Counted from the stretch's first letter, positions 40,791 to 48,849 are shown. The stretch: 64,000 bases of DNA from Nocardiopsis ganjiahuensis DSM 45031 (GCF_000341085.1 NZ_ANBA01000018.1:124001-188000), one strand, 5' to 3'. Numbers and translations are program-made. The notes: generated from the sequence alone by a model not told the origin.

Positions 40791-41831
40791 TCAGGCGGCC
40801 TGTTCCGGCTCGCGCCCTCCGGCGGCCACGCTCTCCCCGGTGATCTGCGCGCCGGTGACGCGCTGACGGAAGACCCAGTAGCTCCAGCCCTGGTAGCCCA
40901 GCACCAGCGGCAGGAACACCACCGCCACCCACGACATCAGGGTGAGCGTGTAGTCGGCGGACGAGGCGTTGGCGACGGTGAGGCTGAAGGCGGCGTCGGT
41001 GGTGGACGGCAGCACGTTCGGGAACAAGGAGCCGAGCAGCACCGTGAAGGTGAGGACCACGGTCACCGCCGTGGCGAGGAACGACCACCCCTCACGGCGG
41101 AACCGGGCCGCCGCGACCCCGACCGCCAGGGCCGCGGCGGCGAGCAGTGCGAGCGGAAGGGTCCACGGCTTCCCGTGCGCGAACTGCGTCCACAGCAGGA
41201 AGACGGACACGGCGGGGACCGCCGCGCAGGCGCTCCACTGGGTGGCCGTGCGCGCCCGGGCCCGGACCGGACCGTCGGTCTTGAGCGTCAGGAAGACGGC
41301 GCCGTGCAGGGTGAACAGGGCCAGGGTCGTCACCCCGCCCAGCAGGGCGTAGGGGTTGAACAGGTCCGCCGGCGACGCCGTGACGACGTGGTCGGCGCCC
41401 ATGGCCACGCCGCGGACGAGGTTGGCGAAGATCAGCCCCCAGAGGAAGGCGGGCACGGCGCTGCCGGTGAAGATCGCCCGGTCCCACCAGTTGCGCCAGC
41501 GGTCGCTGTCGCGCTTGTGGCGGTATTCGAACGCCACCCCGCGCACGATCAGCGCGAGCAGGATGAGGAAGACCGGTACGTAGAACCCGCTGAACACGGA
41601 CGCGTACCAGGCGGGGAAGGCGGCGAACATGGCGCCGACGGCGGTGATCATCCACACCTCGTTGGCGTCCCAGACCGGGCCGATGGCGTTGATGGCCACG
41701 CGGCGGTCGACGGAGTGCCGTTCGCCCATGAAGGGCAGCAGTATTCCGACCCCGAAGTCGAATCCCTCCAGGAGGAAGAAGCCGATCCACAGGACGGCGA
41801 TGGCGGCGAACCAGATGACGGCCAGTTCCAT
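40791..41831 (-). CDS. cydB: Cytochrome bd ubiquinol/menaquinol oxidase subunit II
   Basis: This 346-residue membrane protein, the second subunit of cytochrome bd, has about eight membrane helices. The N-terminal LWIGFFLLEGFDFGVGILLPF segment (residues 14-34, shown shortened as FDFGVGILLPF) is the family signature. It lacks haem but is needed for oxidase assembly and function. The start is ATG 41831, 12 bp after the cydA stop, so the two are translationally linked. The oxidase gives high-affinity oxygen respiration and resistance to low oxygen and some inhibitors. Confidence 0.95.
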   Translation of the reverse strand: MELAVIWFAAIAVLWIGFFLLEGFDFGVGILLPFMGERHSVDRRVAINAIGPVWDANEVWMITAVGAMFAAFPAWYASVFSGFYVPVFLILLALIVRGVAFEYRHKRDSDRWRNWWDRAIFTGSAVPAFLWGLIFANLVRGVAMGADHVVTASPADLFNPYALLGGVTTLALFTLHGAVFLTLKTDGPVRARARTATQWSACAAVPAVSVFLLWTQFAHGKPWTLPLALLAAAALAVGVAAARFRREGWSFLATAVTVVLTFTVLLGSLFPNVLPSTTDAAFSLTVANASSADYTLTLMSWVAVVFLPLVLGYQGWSYWVFRQRVTGAQITGESVAAGGREPEQAA

Positions 41832-41843
41832 GGTCGTTGGCTC

Positions 41844-43289
41844 CTAGTAGCTGAAGTGCGGGATCCGGGACTCGTCCTCGTCGTTCTCCAGATCGGGAAC
41901 GACGTGGGAGGGGCCCTTCTTGATGTACTTCCAGAGCAGGCCGACCTCGACGGCGAACAGCAGGCCGTACAGGGCGGTGAAGAGGCTGAGACTCGTCGCG
42001 ACGGTTCCGAGGCCGACCCCGGGGGAGACGCTGGCGGCGGTGAGCAGCTCGCCGTGGACCGTCCAGGGCTGGCGCCCCATCTCGGTGAGGACCCACCCGA
42101 AGATGTTGGCCATCAGGGCGGCGGGCAGGGCGGCGATCGCCGCGAGGTAGAACCACTTGGTCCTCGGCAGGCGCTCCCGGCCGCGGGTGAGCCACAGGCC
42201 CACCGCGGCGACGGCGATGCCGAACAACCCGAGGCCCATCATGAGCCGGAAGGACCAGTAGACGACGAACACGTTGGGCATGTAGTCGCCGGGTCCGTAG
42301 AACTCCTCGTAGGCCTCCTGGAGGTTGTTCATACCGTGTACCTCGCCGTCGAAGGTGCCGGTGGCCAGGAAGCTCAGGACGTTGGGGACGGTGATGTCGA
42401 TGGGGTTGTAGTGCGCCTCGGTGTCGCCGACGGCGAAGGCGGAGAAGGCGGCGCCCTCCTCGGTGTCCCACAGGGCCTCGGCGGCGGCCAGCTTCATGGG
42501 TTCGTACTCGGCGGCGAGCTTGGCCTGGTGGTCGCCGGAGAAGACCGTCAGGGCCCCGGCGACCAGGGTGACGACCAGGCCGGTCCTGAGCGCGGAGCGG
42601 AACAGCGCGTGGTCCCGCACCGGCGGGGTGACGCCGACCTCTCCGGTGTCGTTGTGCCTGGTGTTGCGCCACAGCTTGTAGGCGCTGACCGCCACCACGA
42701 ACAGCCCGGCCGTGACGAAGGCGGCCGAGACGGTGTGCAGGTAGGTGGACCAGGCCTGGTCGTTGCTGAGCACGGCCCAGATGTCGTTGAGCTCGGCGCG
42801 GCCGTTCTCCGGGTTGATCTCGTAGCCGACCGGGCGGCGCATCCAGGCGTTGGCGGCCAGGATGAAGTAGGCCGACAGGTTGGTGGCGACCGCCACGATC
42901 CAGATGCAGGCCAGGTGGACGCCCCGGGGCAGCCGGTGCCAGCCGAAGATCCACAGTCCGATGAAGGTGGACTCCAGGAAGAAGGCCAGGAGGGCCTCCA
43001 TCGCCAGGGGCGCTCCGAAGACGTCGCCGACGAAGCGTGAGTACTCGCTCCAGTTCATGCCGAACTGGAACTCCTGCACGATGCCGGTGACCACGCCCAT
43101 GGCGAAGTTGATCAGGAACAGCTTTCCGAAGAACTGGGTGGCCTGGAGGTACTCGTGCCGTCCGGTGCGGTACCAGAAGGTCTGGAGCACGGCCACGATG
43201 AACGACAGCCCGATCGTCAGGGGAACGAAGAGGAAGTGGTAGATCGTGGTGACGCCGAACTGCCACCTCGCCAGGTCAAGAGCTTCCAT
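41844..43289 (-). CDS. cydA: Cytochrome bd oxidase subunit I
   Basis: This 481-residue catalytic subunit carries haems b558, b595 and d and oxidises quinol while reducing oxygen to water. The conserved N-terminal haem ligand His lies in TTIYHFLFVPLTIG (about residue 18). The GRQPWTVHGEL segment (near residue 380) and a Met-rich quinol region are present. The quinol loop looks short, as in most Gram-positive forms. ATG 43289 begins the cyd operon. Just upstream, 43315-43341 holds two 10-bp palindromic boxes that probably bind a regulator. Confidence 0.96.
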   Translation of the reverse strand: MEALDLARWQFGVTTIYHFLFVPLTIGLSFIVAVLQTFWYRTGRHEYLQATQFFGKLFLINFAMGVVTGIVQEFQFGMNWSEYSRFVGDVFGAPLAMEALLAFFLESTFIGLWIFGWHRLPRGVHLACIWIVAVATNLSAYFILAANAWMRRPVGYEINPENGRAELNDIWAVLSNDQAWSTYLHTVSAAFVTAGLFVVAVSAYKLWRNTRHNDTGEVGVTPPVRDHALFRSALRTGLVVTLVAGALTVFSGDHQAKLAAEYEPMKLAAAEALWDTEEGAAFSAFAVGDTEAHYNPIDITVPNVLSFLATGTFDGEVHGMNNLQEAYEEFYGPGDYMPNVFVVYWSFRLMMGLGLFGIAVAAVGLWLTRGRERLPRTKWFYLAAIAALPAALMANIFGWVLTEMGRQPWTVHGELLTAASVSPGVGLGTVATSLSLFTALYGLLFAVEVGLLWKYIKKGPSHVVPDLENDEDESRIPHFSY

Positions 43290-43314
43290 GCCTGCCTCTC
43301 AGCTACCGACCGCC

Positions 43315-43341
43315 GGTAGTACTACGAACTGTAGTGCTACC
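43315..43341. promoter_or_regulatory. Paired palindromic boxes upstream of cydA
   Basis: GTAGTACTAC (43316-43325) is a perfect 10-bp palindrome. Five bases later comes GTAGTGCTAC (43331-43340), differing at one position. The pair also forms a longer inverted repeat bounded by GGTAG and CTACC. It lies 26 bp upstream of the cydA start codon. It does not match the Rex consensus (TTGTGA/TCACAA), so the regulator is open. Confidence 0.5.
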
Positions 43342-43426
43342 GCTTGTCGTATTGGAGGGCACCCCCATGAGAATCAGGACACGTCGGGGAGGAGAGGCCG
43401 TCCGGCCCTCCGGGCGTAGGCCGAAC

Positions 43427-43467
43427 GCCACGACGGCGCGCCCCGGCCCGGGGCGCGCCGTCGTGGC
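43427..43467. terminator. Strong hairpin between DUF305 gene and cyd promoter
   Basis: A perfect 18-bp GC stem (43427-43444 with 43450-43467) with a 5-nt loop lies downstream of the leftward DUF305 gene; TTTT follows on the right side. It prevents read-through into the cyd operon. Confidence 0.82.
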
Positions 43468-43528
43468 GTCACGTCTTTTCCTGTGCGGTTCTCCTGCCAG
43501 GTCGGCGCCGTTGTGCCGGCGCCTCCGC

Positions 43529-44251
43529 TCAGCTGCGGAGCTCGAGCATGCGCTCCATGTTCTCGACCTCGGACTGCTGGGCGTCGATCATCCCCTGGGC
43601 GAAGGTGGTGACGAGTTCCTCGTTGCCGAGTTCCACCTCGGCCTCGGCCATCTCGATCCCGCCGAGGTGGTGGTCGATCATCAGCTCGAGGAAGAGCACC
43701 TCCGCCTCCTCGCCCTCGGCGTCGGCCAGCCGGACGAGCTGCTCGTCGGTGGCCAGGCCCGGCATGGTCTCGGGCACCTCGCCCTCACCGCCGCCGTGGT
43801 CGTGGCCCGCCATCCAGGTCATCGGGGGCTCGGGGGAGCGCGAGTTCAGCCCCCACGCGGACAGCCAGCCCTGCATGATCCCGATCTGCGCCTGCTGGGT
43901 CCGGGCCATGTCCGTGGCCACGGTGTGCAGCTCGACGTCCTCGGTCTTGTCGAGGATGACCATCGACATGTCCACGGCCTGGGCGTGGTGCGCGCTCATG
44001 TCGCGCAGGAAGCCGGCGTCGGCCCCGGTGTCCAACGGGTAGGACGGCCGCCCCAGGAGGAAGCCTCCGACCAGCGCCAACGCGACCAAGGTCACGGTCA
44101 TCCAGAGCGGTACGGAGCGATCCGACCGCGTCGGCGCGGCGCTGCTCCCACCGTGCTCCGGGAAAGCCTCGGGCTCGGCCCGATCGTCCTCGTACGACGT
44201 TTCGTCGGTGCCGTCGGCGTCTCGGGACGCCGGGCCGGTCACATGCCCCAT
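43529..44251 (-). CDS. DUF305-family membrane-anchored protein
   Basis: This 240-residue protein has an acidic N-terminus, one membrane helix at about residues 50-70 (VTLVALALVGGFLLG) and a DUF305 domain outside the membrane. Paired His motifs mark the family: DMSAHHAQAVDMS near residue 86 and MIDHHLGGIEMAEAEV near residue 200. The family is a four-helix ferritin-like fold, often linked to copper or other metal handling and rich in His and Met. ATG 44251 is preferred over an open extension to 44389. It is divergent from the DUF3105 gene; the two families often occur side by side in actinomycetes. Confidence 0.87.
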   Translation of the reverse strand: MGHVTGPASRDADGTDETSYEDDRAEPEAFPEHGGSSAAPTRSDRSVPLWMTVTLVALALVGGFLLGRPSYPLDTGADAGFLRDMSAHHAQAVDMSMVILDKTEDVELHTVATDMARTQQAQIGIMQGWLSAWGLNSRSPEPPMTWMAGHDHGGGEGEVPETMPGLATDEQLVRLADAEGEEAEVLFLELMIDHHLGGIEMAEAEVELGNEELVTTFAQGMIDAQQSEVENMERMLELRS

Positions 44252-44340
44252 CGGAACCACCCTGGTCAAATCGCACAACTCTGGTGCCAAAGTAGAGGAT
44301 AGGAAAGTCCCATTCGACCACATCCATCCCAGGAGACCCT

Positions 44341-45120
44341 GTGGCCAAGAAGACGAAGGCGGAGGAGCGTCGCGCTCGCGCCGCCGCACTGCGGGAAGAG
44401 CAGCGGAAGAAGGAGCGCCGCGCCAAAGCCCTCAAGATCATCGGGATCAGCGTAGCCTCCGCGGCGGTCCTCGGTCTTCTGGGAACCGCGATCTTCATGG
44501 AGTTCCGCGACCGCAACATCGAGGGCGTGGAGGAGTACGCCATCGACGAGTACAACCACGTGACCGTGGGCGAGCGCGTCGACTACGCCCAGTCCCCGCC
44601 GGTCGGCGGCCAGCACTGGCCCCAGTGGCAGAACTGCGGTGTGTACGCGGATCCGCTGATGCCGGAGTTCGCGGTCCACTCCCTGGAGCACGGAGCGGTC
44701 TGGATCACCTACGACCCCGAGCTCCCGCAGGAGGAGGTCGAGGCGCTCGAGGGCTTCTACAACCCGGGCGACTACCTGGTCATCAGCCCCTACGACGGCG
44801 ACATGCCCGCGCCGATCGTGGCCTCCAGCTGGGGCCGCCAGATCACCGCGGAGAGCGCGGACGACGAGAACCTCGGCCGCTACGTGCAGTTCTACGAGCG
44901 CGGCGGTGACGTCCCCGAGCCGGGCGCCGCCTGCTCGGGCGCCATCCAGGAGACCGCCGCCGAGGTCGAGGCCCAGATCGAGGCCCAGGGTGCGGGCAGC
45001 GAGGCCGTCGAGGGGGCGGACAGCGACGAGGGCGGTGCTGACGCCGAGAACGAGGACACCGACGCCGAGGCCACCGACGAGCCCGCCGAGGACTCCGGCA
45101 CCGACGAGGAGGGGGAGTAG
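44341..45120 (+). CDS. DUF3105-family membrane-anchored protein
   Basis: This 259-residue protein has a highly charged Lys/Arg/Glu N-terminal helix (residues 1-30), one membrane helix at about 33-54 and a DUF3105 domain outside. Family segments are PPVGGQHWPQWQNCGVY (about residues 82-98) and FAVHSLEHGAVWITY (about 104-118), with several His and Cys that could bind metal. The tail is strongly acidic low-complexity sequence. GTG 44341 has a GGAG site. It is divergent from the DUF305 gene across 89 bp, and the pair may respond to the same metal or redox signal; the function is unknown. Confidence 0.88.
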   Translation: MAKKTKAEERRARAAALREEQRKKERRAKALKIIGISVASAAVLGLLGTAIFMEFRDRNIEGVEEYAIDEYNHVTVGERVDYAQSPPVGGQHWPQWQNCGVYADPLMPEFAVHSLEHGAVWITYDPELPQEEVEALEGFYNPGDYLVISPYDGDMPAPIVASSWGRQITAESADDENLGRYVQFYERGGDVPEPGAACSGAIQETAAEVEAQIEAQGAGSEAVEGADSDEGGADAENEDTDAEATDEPAEDSGTDEEGE

Positions 45121-45184
45121 GCACGGGACGACCGGCTGACCCGCCGCATCCCGGAACCCCGACCAGAACCCCTGCAGCACGCGT

Positions 45185-45222
45185 GCGGGGGCCGGAGGCG
45201 AACCCTCGCCCCCGGCCCCCGC
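45185..45222. terminator. Terminator after the DUF3105 gene
   Basis: An 11-bp GC stem (45185-45195 with 45212-45222) is extended inwards by a further 5 bp past a one-base mismatch. It lies 65 bp after the stop and is followed by ATTCGTGT. Confidence 0.72.
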
Positions 45223-45297
45223 ATTCGTGTCTCGGTGACGTCCGGAACAGCCCGCTCAGCCGTCCGGTCCGGCCACGGACTGCTGGCCCCGGAGTCC

Positions 45298-45399
45298 GCG
45301 CGGCCACCTGCTACTGGACAACTAGAGGCCGCGCGGCCACGGAATTACCGGATCAATCAGAGGCTGCGCGGCCACCTGCCTACTGGGCAACTAGAGACC
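45298..45399. repeat. Three imperfect ~34-bp tandem repeats
   Basis: Units at 45298-45330, 45331-45365 and 45366-45399 all begin GCGCGGCCAC and end with an AGAGGCC-like block. Units 1 and 3 are nearly identical; unit 2 is more diverged. Unit 3 runs 9 bp into the 3' end of the DUF3515 gene and supplies its stop codon. There are no spacers, so it is not a CRISPR. Confidence 0.75.
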
Positions 45400-45858
45400 G
45401 CTGTCCGCGCGCTCTTCCAGGTGCTCGTTGATCAGGTCGCTCAGCTCGACCAGCGCCTCGGCGGGGGCGCCGTAGGAGGGCGGGATGGTCAGTTCGACGT
45501 AGGCCTCGCGCTCCACCGCCGTGTACAGGGTGGGGGCGTCCTCCGGCTGGGGCAGCCAGGCCACCCCGTTGACCTCCTCCAGGATCGAGTCCATCTCCAG
45601 GGAGGAGGGGCGGGGCACACCGCACCGAAGGCCGATGGGCGGGTCGCCCCAGGCGGCCATGACCTCCGACTCGGGCTGGACCGTCGCGCGGTCCGCGCCG
45701 AGCAGGGTGTCCGGGAGGTCGGCGACCAGAGCGGCGCAGGCCTCGGTGGTCTGTCCGTCGGTCTCGGGGGGTTGCATCTGCACGGTCTGGTCTCCGCAAC
45801 CAGCCGTTACCAGGACGACAGCCAGAGCCGCCCCGAAGTAGCGCTTGTGCACAGGCAA
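45391..45858 (-). CDS. DUF3515-family lipoprotein
   Basis: This 155-residue protein has a signal peptide ending in a VTAGC lipobox (Cys at about residue 21). The mature domain has the DUF3515 features ACAALVADLPDTLLG and AAWGDPPIGLRCGVPRP (about residues 68-84). It would be tethered to the outer membrane face. The family is restricted to actinobacteria, usually sits beside thiL and an AsnC-like gene as here, and has no known function. The start is ATG 45858. The last codons overlap the tandem repeat at 45298-45399. Confidence 0.88.
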   Translation of the reverse strand: MPVHKRYFGAALAVVLVTAGCGDQTVQMQPPETDGQTTEACAALVADLPDTLLGADRATVQPESEVMAAWGDPPIGLRCGVPRPSSLEMDSILEEVNGVAWLPQPEDAPTLYTAVEREAYVELTIPPSYGAPAEALVELSDLINEHLEERADSGL

Positions 45859-45883
45859 CCTCGCTCCGTCGACTCGGTCGACC

Positions 45884-46117
45884 TCAGATGTTGACGATGG
45901 GACAGGTAAGGGTACGGGCGATGCCGTCCAGCCGCTGAATCCGGGCCACCACCAAGGCGCCCAGGGCGTCGATGTCGTCGGCCTTCGCCTGAACGATCAC
46001 ATCGTAGGGACCCGTGACGTCATGCGCCTGTTCGACCCCCGCGATCCCGCGGATGCGCTCGGCGACCTCGGCTGACTGGCCGACCTCGGTCTGGATCAGG
46101 ATGTATGCCTGCACCAT
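45884..46117 (-). CDS. Lrp/AsnC ligand-binding-domain protein without DNA-binding domain
   Basis: This 77-residue protein consists only of the RAM (regulation of amino-acid metabolism) domain of Lrp/AsnC regulators. It starts MVQAYILIQTEVG and contains the DVTGPYDVIVQAKADD segment. It lacks a helix-turn-helix, so it probably works as a stand-alone ligand-binding oligomer or modulates a full-length regulator. ATG 46117 has an AAGGAG site 9 bp before it; the frame extends upstream without support. It lies 25 bp before the DUF3515 gene on the same strand and is divergent from thiL. Confidence 0.87.
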   Translation of the reverse strand: MVQAYILIQTEVGQSAEVAERIRGIAGVEQAHDVTGPYDVIVQAKADDIDALGALVVARIQRLDGIARTLTCPIVNI

Positions 46118-46281
46118 GATGTCTTCTCCTTCGTGCTGTGCCAGGTGTGAGGTCGAGCGGCCGCATCCCTGCCCGGAGGGCACAGCTGATGACGAACGGA
46201 TGACGAACGTGGGGCTCGACCCCGGGGCTCGACCACGGGGTCTAGACCTCTGCGCTGGAGCGTCACCGTACCCTGATCCTT

Positions 46282-47277
46282 GTGTTGAGCACCATTGGGG
46301 GTCTTGGCGAGTTCGCTCTGATCACACGTGTGACGAGCCAATTCCCCAGTACGGACGATGTAATCCTCGGCCCCGGCGACGACGCCGCGGTCGTGGCCGC
46401 GCCCGACGGGCGTACGGTCGCGACCACGGACCTCCTCGTCGAGGGCCGTCACTTCAAACGGGAATGGTCCAGTGCCCGGGACGTGGGGCACCGCGCCGTC
46501 GCGCAGAACTACGCCGACGTCGTGGCGATGGGCGCCCGGCCCACCGGGCTGCTCATCGGCTTCGCCGCGCCCGCTGACCTCCCGGTGGCCTGGGCCGAGG
46601 AGTTCACCCTCGGGGTGCGCGACGAGTGCGCGCTGGCCGGGGGAGCCGTGGTCGGCGGCGACATGGTGGGATCGGACGTCCTCACGATCGCCGTCACCGC
46701 CCTCGGTGACCTGGAGGGGCGCGCCCCGGTAAGGCGCGACGGCGCCCGGCCGGGGGACGTGGTCGCCTGCACCGGGCACCTGGGGTTGTCCGCCGCCGGG
46801 CTGGCCCTGCTGGAACGCGGTCTCGACGGCCCCGGCGCCTGCCTGTCGGAGCACCGCAGGCCGAGTCCGCCCTACGCCGCGGGACCGGAGGCGGCCCGGT
46901 CGGGCGCGACCGCCATGCTCGACGTCAGCGACGGACTGGTCCAGGACCTGGGGCACATCTGCCGGGCGAGCGGGGTGCGTATCGATCTGGAGTCGGAGGC
47001 GTTTCGGCCCGATCCCGCGCTCCTCGAAGCCGTCCGTGTACTCGGGGCCCCGACGGGGAAGGCTGTGGACGCCGCCCGCCGGCTGATGCTGGCGGGGGGA
47101 GAGGACCACGCGCTCGCGGCGGTCTTCCCACCCGAGGTCAGACTTCCGGAGCACTGGCACAAGGTGGGAAATGTGCGCGACGCACCGGAGGCCGCGGAGA
47201 AAAGCACTGAAACCTTGGTCACCGTGGACGGAAACGTGGTCGAACGCGGCGGATGGGATCATTTTCGGCGTGATTGA
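46282..47277 (+). CDS. thiL: Thiamine-monophosphate kinase
   Basis: ThiL phosphorylates thiamine monophosphate to the active cofactor thiamine diphosphate. The 331-residue enzyme belongs to the PurM/ThiL fold. It shows LGPGDDAAVV (about residues 29-38), the GHRAVAQNYADVVAMGA segment near residue 68, GGDMVGSD, and MLDVSDGLVQDLGHI near residue 213. The GTG at 46282 is the best start available. No thiamine-diphosphate riboswitch is visible in the 164-bp upstream gap, as expected for a housekeeping kinase. Confidence 0.93.
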   Translation: MLSTIGGLGEFALITRVTSQFPSTDDVILGPGDDAAVVAAPDGRTVATTDLLVEGRHFKREWSSARDVGHRAVAQNYADVVAMGARPTGLLIGFAAPADLPVAWAEEFTLGVRDECALAGGAVVGGDMVGSDVLTIAVTALGDLEGRAPVRRDGARPGDVVACTGHLGLSAAGLALLERGLDGPGACLSEHRRPSPPYAAGPEAARSGATAMLDVSDGLVQDLGHICRASGVRIDLESEAFRPDPALLEAVRVLGAPTGKAVDAARRLMLAGGEDHALAAVFPPEVRLPEHWHKVGNVRDAPEAAEKSTETLVTVDGNVVERGGWDHFRRD

Positions 47278-47477
47278 GCCGGATTGGATTTGTCCTGTTT
47301 GGTGATCGCGCTAGGCTTTGCCAACGCGGTCAGCATTGCCCTTCGGGCGGCCGTCCGACCTCGTGGGACGCGAACCCGCGGCGATCCACACGAGAAACCA
47401 CCCCAGGCCGGAAGGCCTGCGGGTCCGGGATGAGGAAGGCCAGCGGATCAGCGTCGAGAGGCGATATATGGGGCGTC

Positions 47478-48131
47478 ATGGCTAGGCGGCACGGCCCTCG
47501 TCGTGGAGCCCACCGCAGCGAACCGGAGAACGCCGGGGCCCTGCGGCGGATCGGCGGACTCATCGAGAGCACGGTCCCCAAGCGGGTCGAACCCCCGAGG
47601 CTGCTCAACGTCCTCGTCGTCTCCGGGGTGATCCTCGGGCTGCTCCTGTTCGGCTACAGCACCACGCAGGTCTACCTCCAGTTCGGCGGCACCCCCGGAG
47701 CGACGGAGGAACCCGGCCCCCGGGACGGCGCCGAACCCACCCATGACGCCTCGCCGGGAACCGAGCGCGAGGGGGCCTCCTCCGAGGAAGGCGCCACCGG
47801 TCCGCAGACCCAGGCCGGGAGCGAGCCCACCACCGTCTCCTACCAGGTGGTGGAGGCCACGGCCGTCGGCTTCACCGGCAGGGTCACCGTCACCAACACC
47901 TCGCGGACCCGGCTCGACACGTGGGAGCTGGCCCTGGCCTTCGAGAGCGCGGAGATCACCGAGGTCCACAACGCCGACTGGGAGCCCCTCGAGGACGGGA
48001 TCCTGGCCCGCCAGTCGGGGACCGGTGGACACCTGGACCCCGGCGCCTCCGTCAGCCTGACCTTCGACGCGATCGGTGTCTCCCAGAGCCCCGTGCGGTG
48101 CTCCCTCAACGGCCACGTCTGCGACCTGTAA
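47478..48131 (+). CDS. Membrane-anchored CBM2-like domain protein
   Basis: This 217-residue protein has a basic N-terminus, one membrane helix at about residues 43-60 and a Pro/Glu/Gly-rich linker. From about residue 118 it has a domain resembling family-2 carbohydrate-binding modules, with strands such as GFTGRVTVTNTSRTRLDTWELAL (shortened: GFTGRVTVTNTS) and a DTWEL turn. Two Cys lie close together near the C-terminus. CBM2 modules bind cellulose or chitin, but here there is no catalytic domain and the family's surface Trp residues are sparse, so ligand binding is doubtful. ATG 47478 is the chosen start; an open frame reaches back to 47274. Confidence 0.72.
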   Translation: MARRHGPRRGAHRSEPENAGALRRIGGLIESTVPKRVEPPRLLNVLVVSGVILGLLLFGYSTTQVYLQFGGTPGATEEPGPRDGAEPTHDASPGTEREGASSEEGATGPQTQAGSEPTTVSYQVVEATAVGFTGRVTVTNTSRTRLDTWELALAFESAEITEVHNADWEPLEDGILARQSGTGGHLDPGASVSLTFDAIGVSQSPVRCSLNGHVCDL

Positions 48132-48208
48132 ACCCCGCAGGCGCCATGATCCCCGGGCACACCTGTGGTCCCGGAGGCGTCGTACCGGGGTCACCGGACA
48201 CAAAGAAG

Positions 48209-48232
48209 GCCCCCCGACCGGAGTCGGAGGGC
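48209..48232. terminator. Terminator between CBM2-like gene and rpmB
   Basis: A 10-bp stem with one mismatch (48209-48218 with 48223-48232) and a CGGA loop is flanked by AAAGAA and TCTTCG, so it can serve both convergent genes. Confidence 0.65.
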
Positions 48233-48260
48233 TCTTCGAAGACTGCTGGCGGGGGAGACC

Positions 48261-48446
48261 CTAGCGGGTCACCTTGCCGGCCTTGATGCACGAGGTGCAC
48301 GCGTTCACACGCTTGGGCGTGCCGCCCACGCGGGTGCGAACGGTCTGGATGTTGGGGTTCCAGCGGCGGCGGGTGCGACGGTGCGAGTGGGAAACACTGT
48401 TACCGAACCCTGGTCCCTTGCCGCAGACGTCGCAAACGGAAGCCAC
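48261..48446 (-). CDS. rpmB: 50S ribosomal protein L28
   Basis: This 61-residue large-subunit protein starts VASVCDVCGKGPGFGNSVSH, typical of L28. Both Cys pairs (CDVC near residue 5 and CTSC near residue 51) are present, so this is the zinc-binding C+ form. The start is GTG 48446 with a GGAG site 5 bp before it, rather than an in-frame ATG five codons upstream. Divergent orientation from recG is the usual arrangement. Zinc-replete forms are normally the housekeeping copy, and a Cys-less paralogue under Zur control may exist elsewhere. Confidence 0.95.
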   Translation of the reverse strand: MASVCDVCGKGPGFGNSVSHSHRRTRRRWNPNIQTVRTRVGGTPKRVNACTSCIKAGKVTR

Positions 48447-48710
48447 GGTAACTCCATTCAAGTGCTCGGGATCGCGCGCGTCGCCGCACGCGAGAGGTCA
48501 TCCGACCAGAAGAGGTCGAGTGGGTTGGATGGCGAGGACGCCAACCGTGAAAGAGTACACGCGGACATGCCCGAAGGTGGAATCAGACCACTGGAAGGCG
48601 TCCGTACGCGCAACGGCGGAAAATGGCGCGGCCGAAGCCTCACGCACCCACCGAAGCATCGAGATCAGCCACGCGGGCATGGCGAAAACGCGATGAACTC
48701 TGACGAGTAT

Positions 48711-48766
48711 ACCGGTGTTGGGGGGAGCAGATGCCAACACCGGTGTTGGGGCGGGCGGATGCCGAC
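48711..48766. repeat. Two 28-bp tandem repeats with a 16-bp perfect palindrome
   Basis: Units 48711-48738 and 48739-48766 both begin ACCGGTGTTGGGG and end with ATGCC(A/G)AC. At their junction lies CCAACACCGGTGTTGG (48734-48749), a perfect palindrome. The block lies in the rpmB/recG divergent promoter region, 84 bp before recG, and could be an operator. The rest of the 403-bp gap shows no other structure. Confidence 0.7.
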
Positions 48767-48849
48767 TCCGGTCCCGGCCCCGGCCGTCACACCGGAGGTC
48801 TAACGTGGCGTTGACGGGCGACCCCACGAGGCCAGGGACGGGAAACACA

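Noticed and set aside
45298..45399. Tandem repeats considered as a CRISPR array
   Set aside because: The units are directly adjacent and imperfect, with no unique spacers and no cas genes in the window.
46118..46281. Thiamine-diphosphate riboswitch before thiL
   Set aside because: No THI-box-like conserved blocks are visible, and thiL kinases are generally not preceded by one in actinomycetes.
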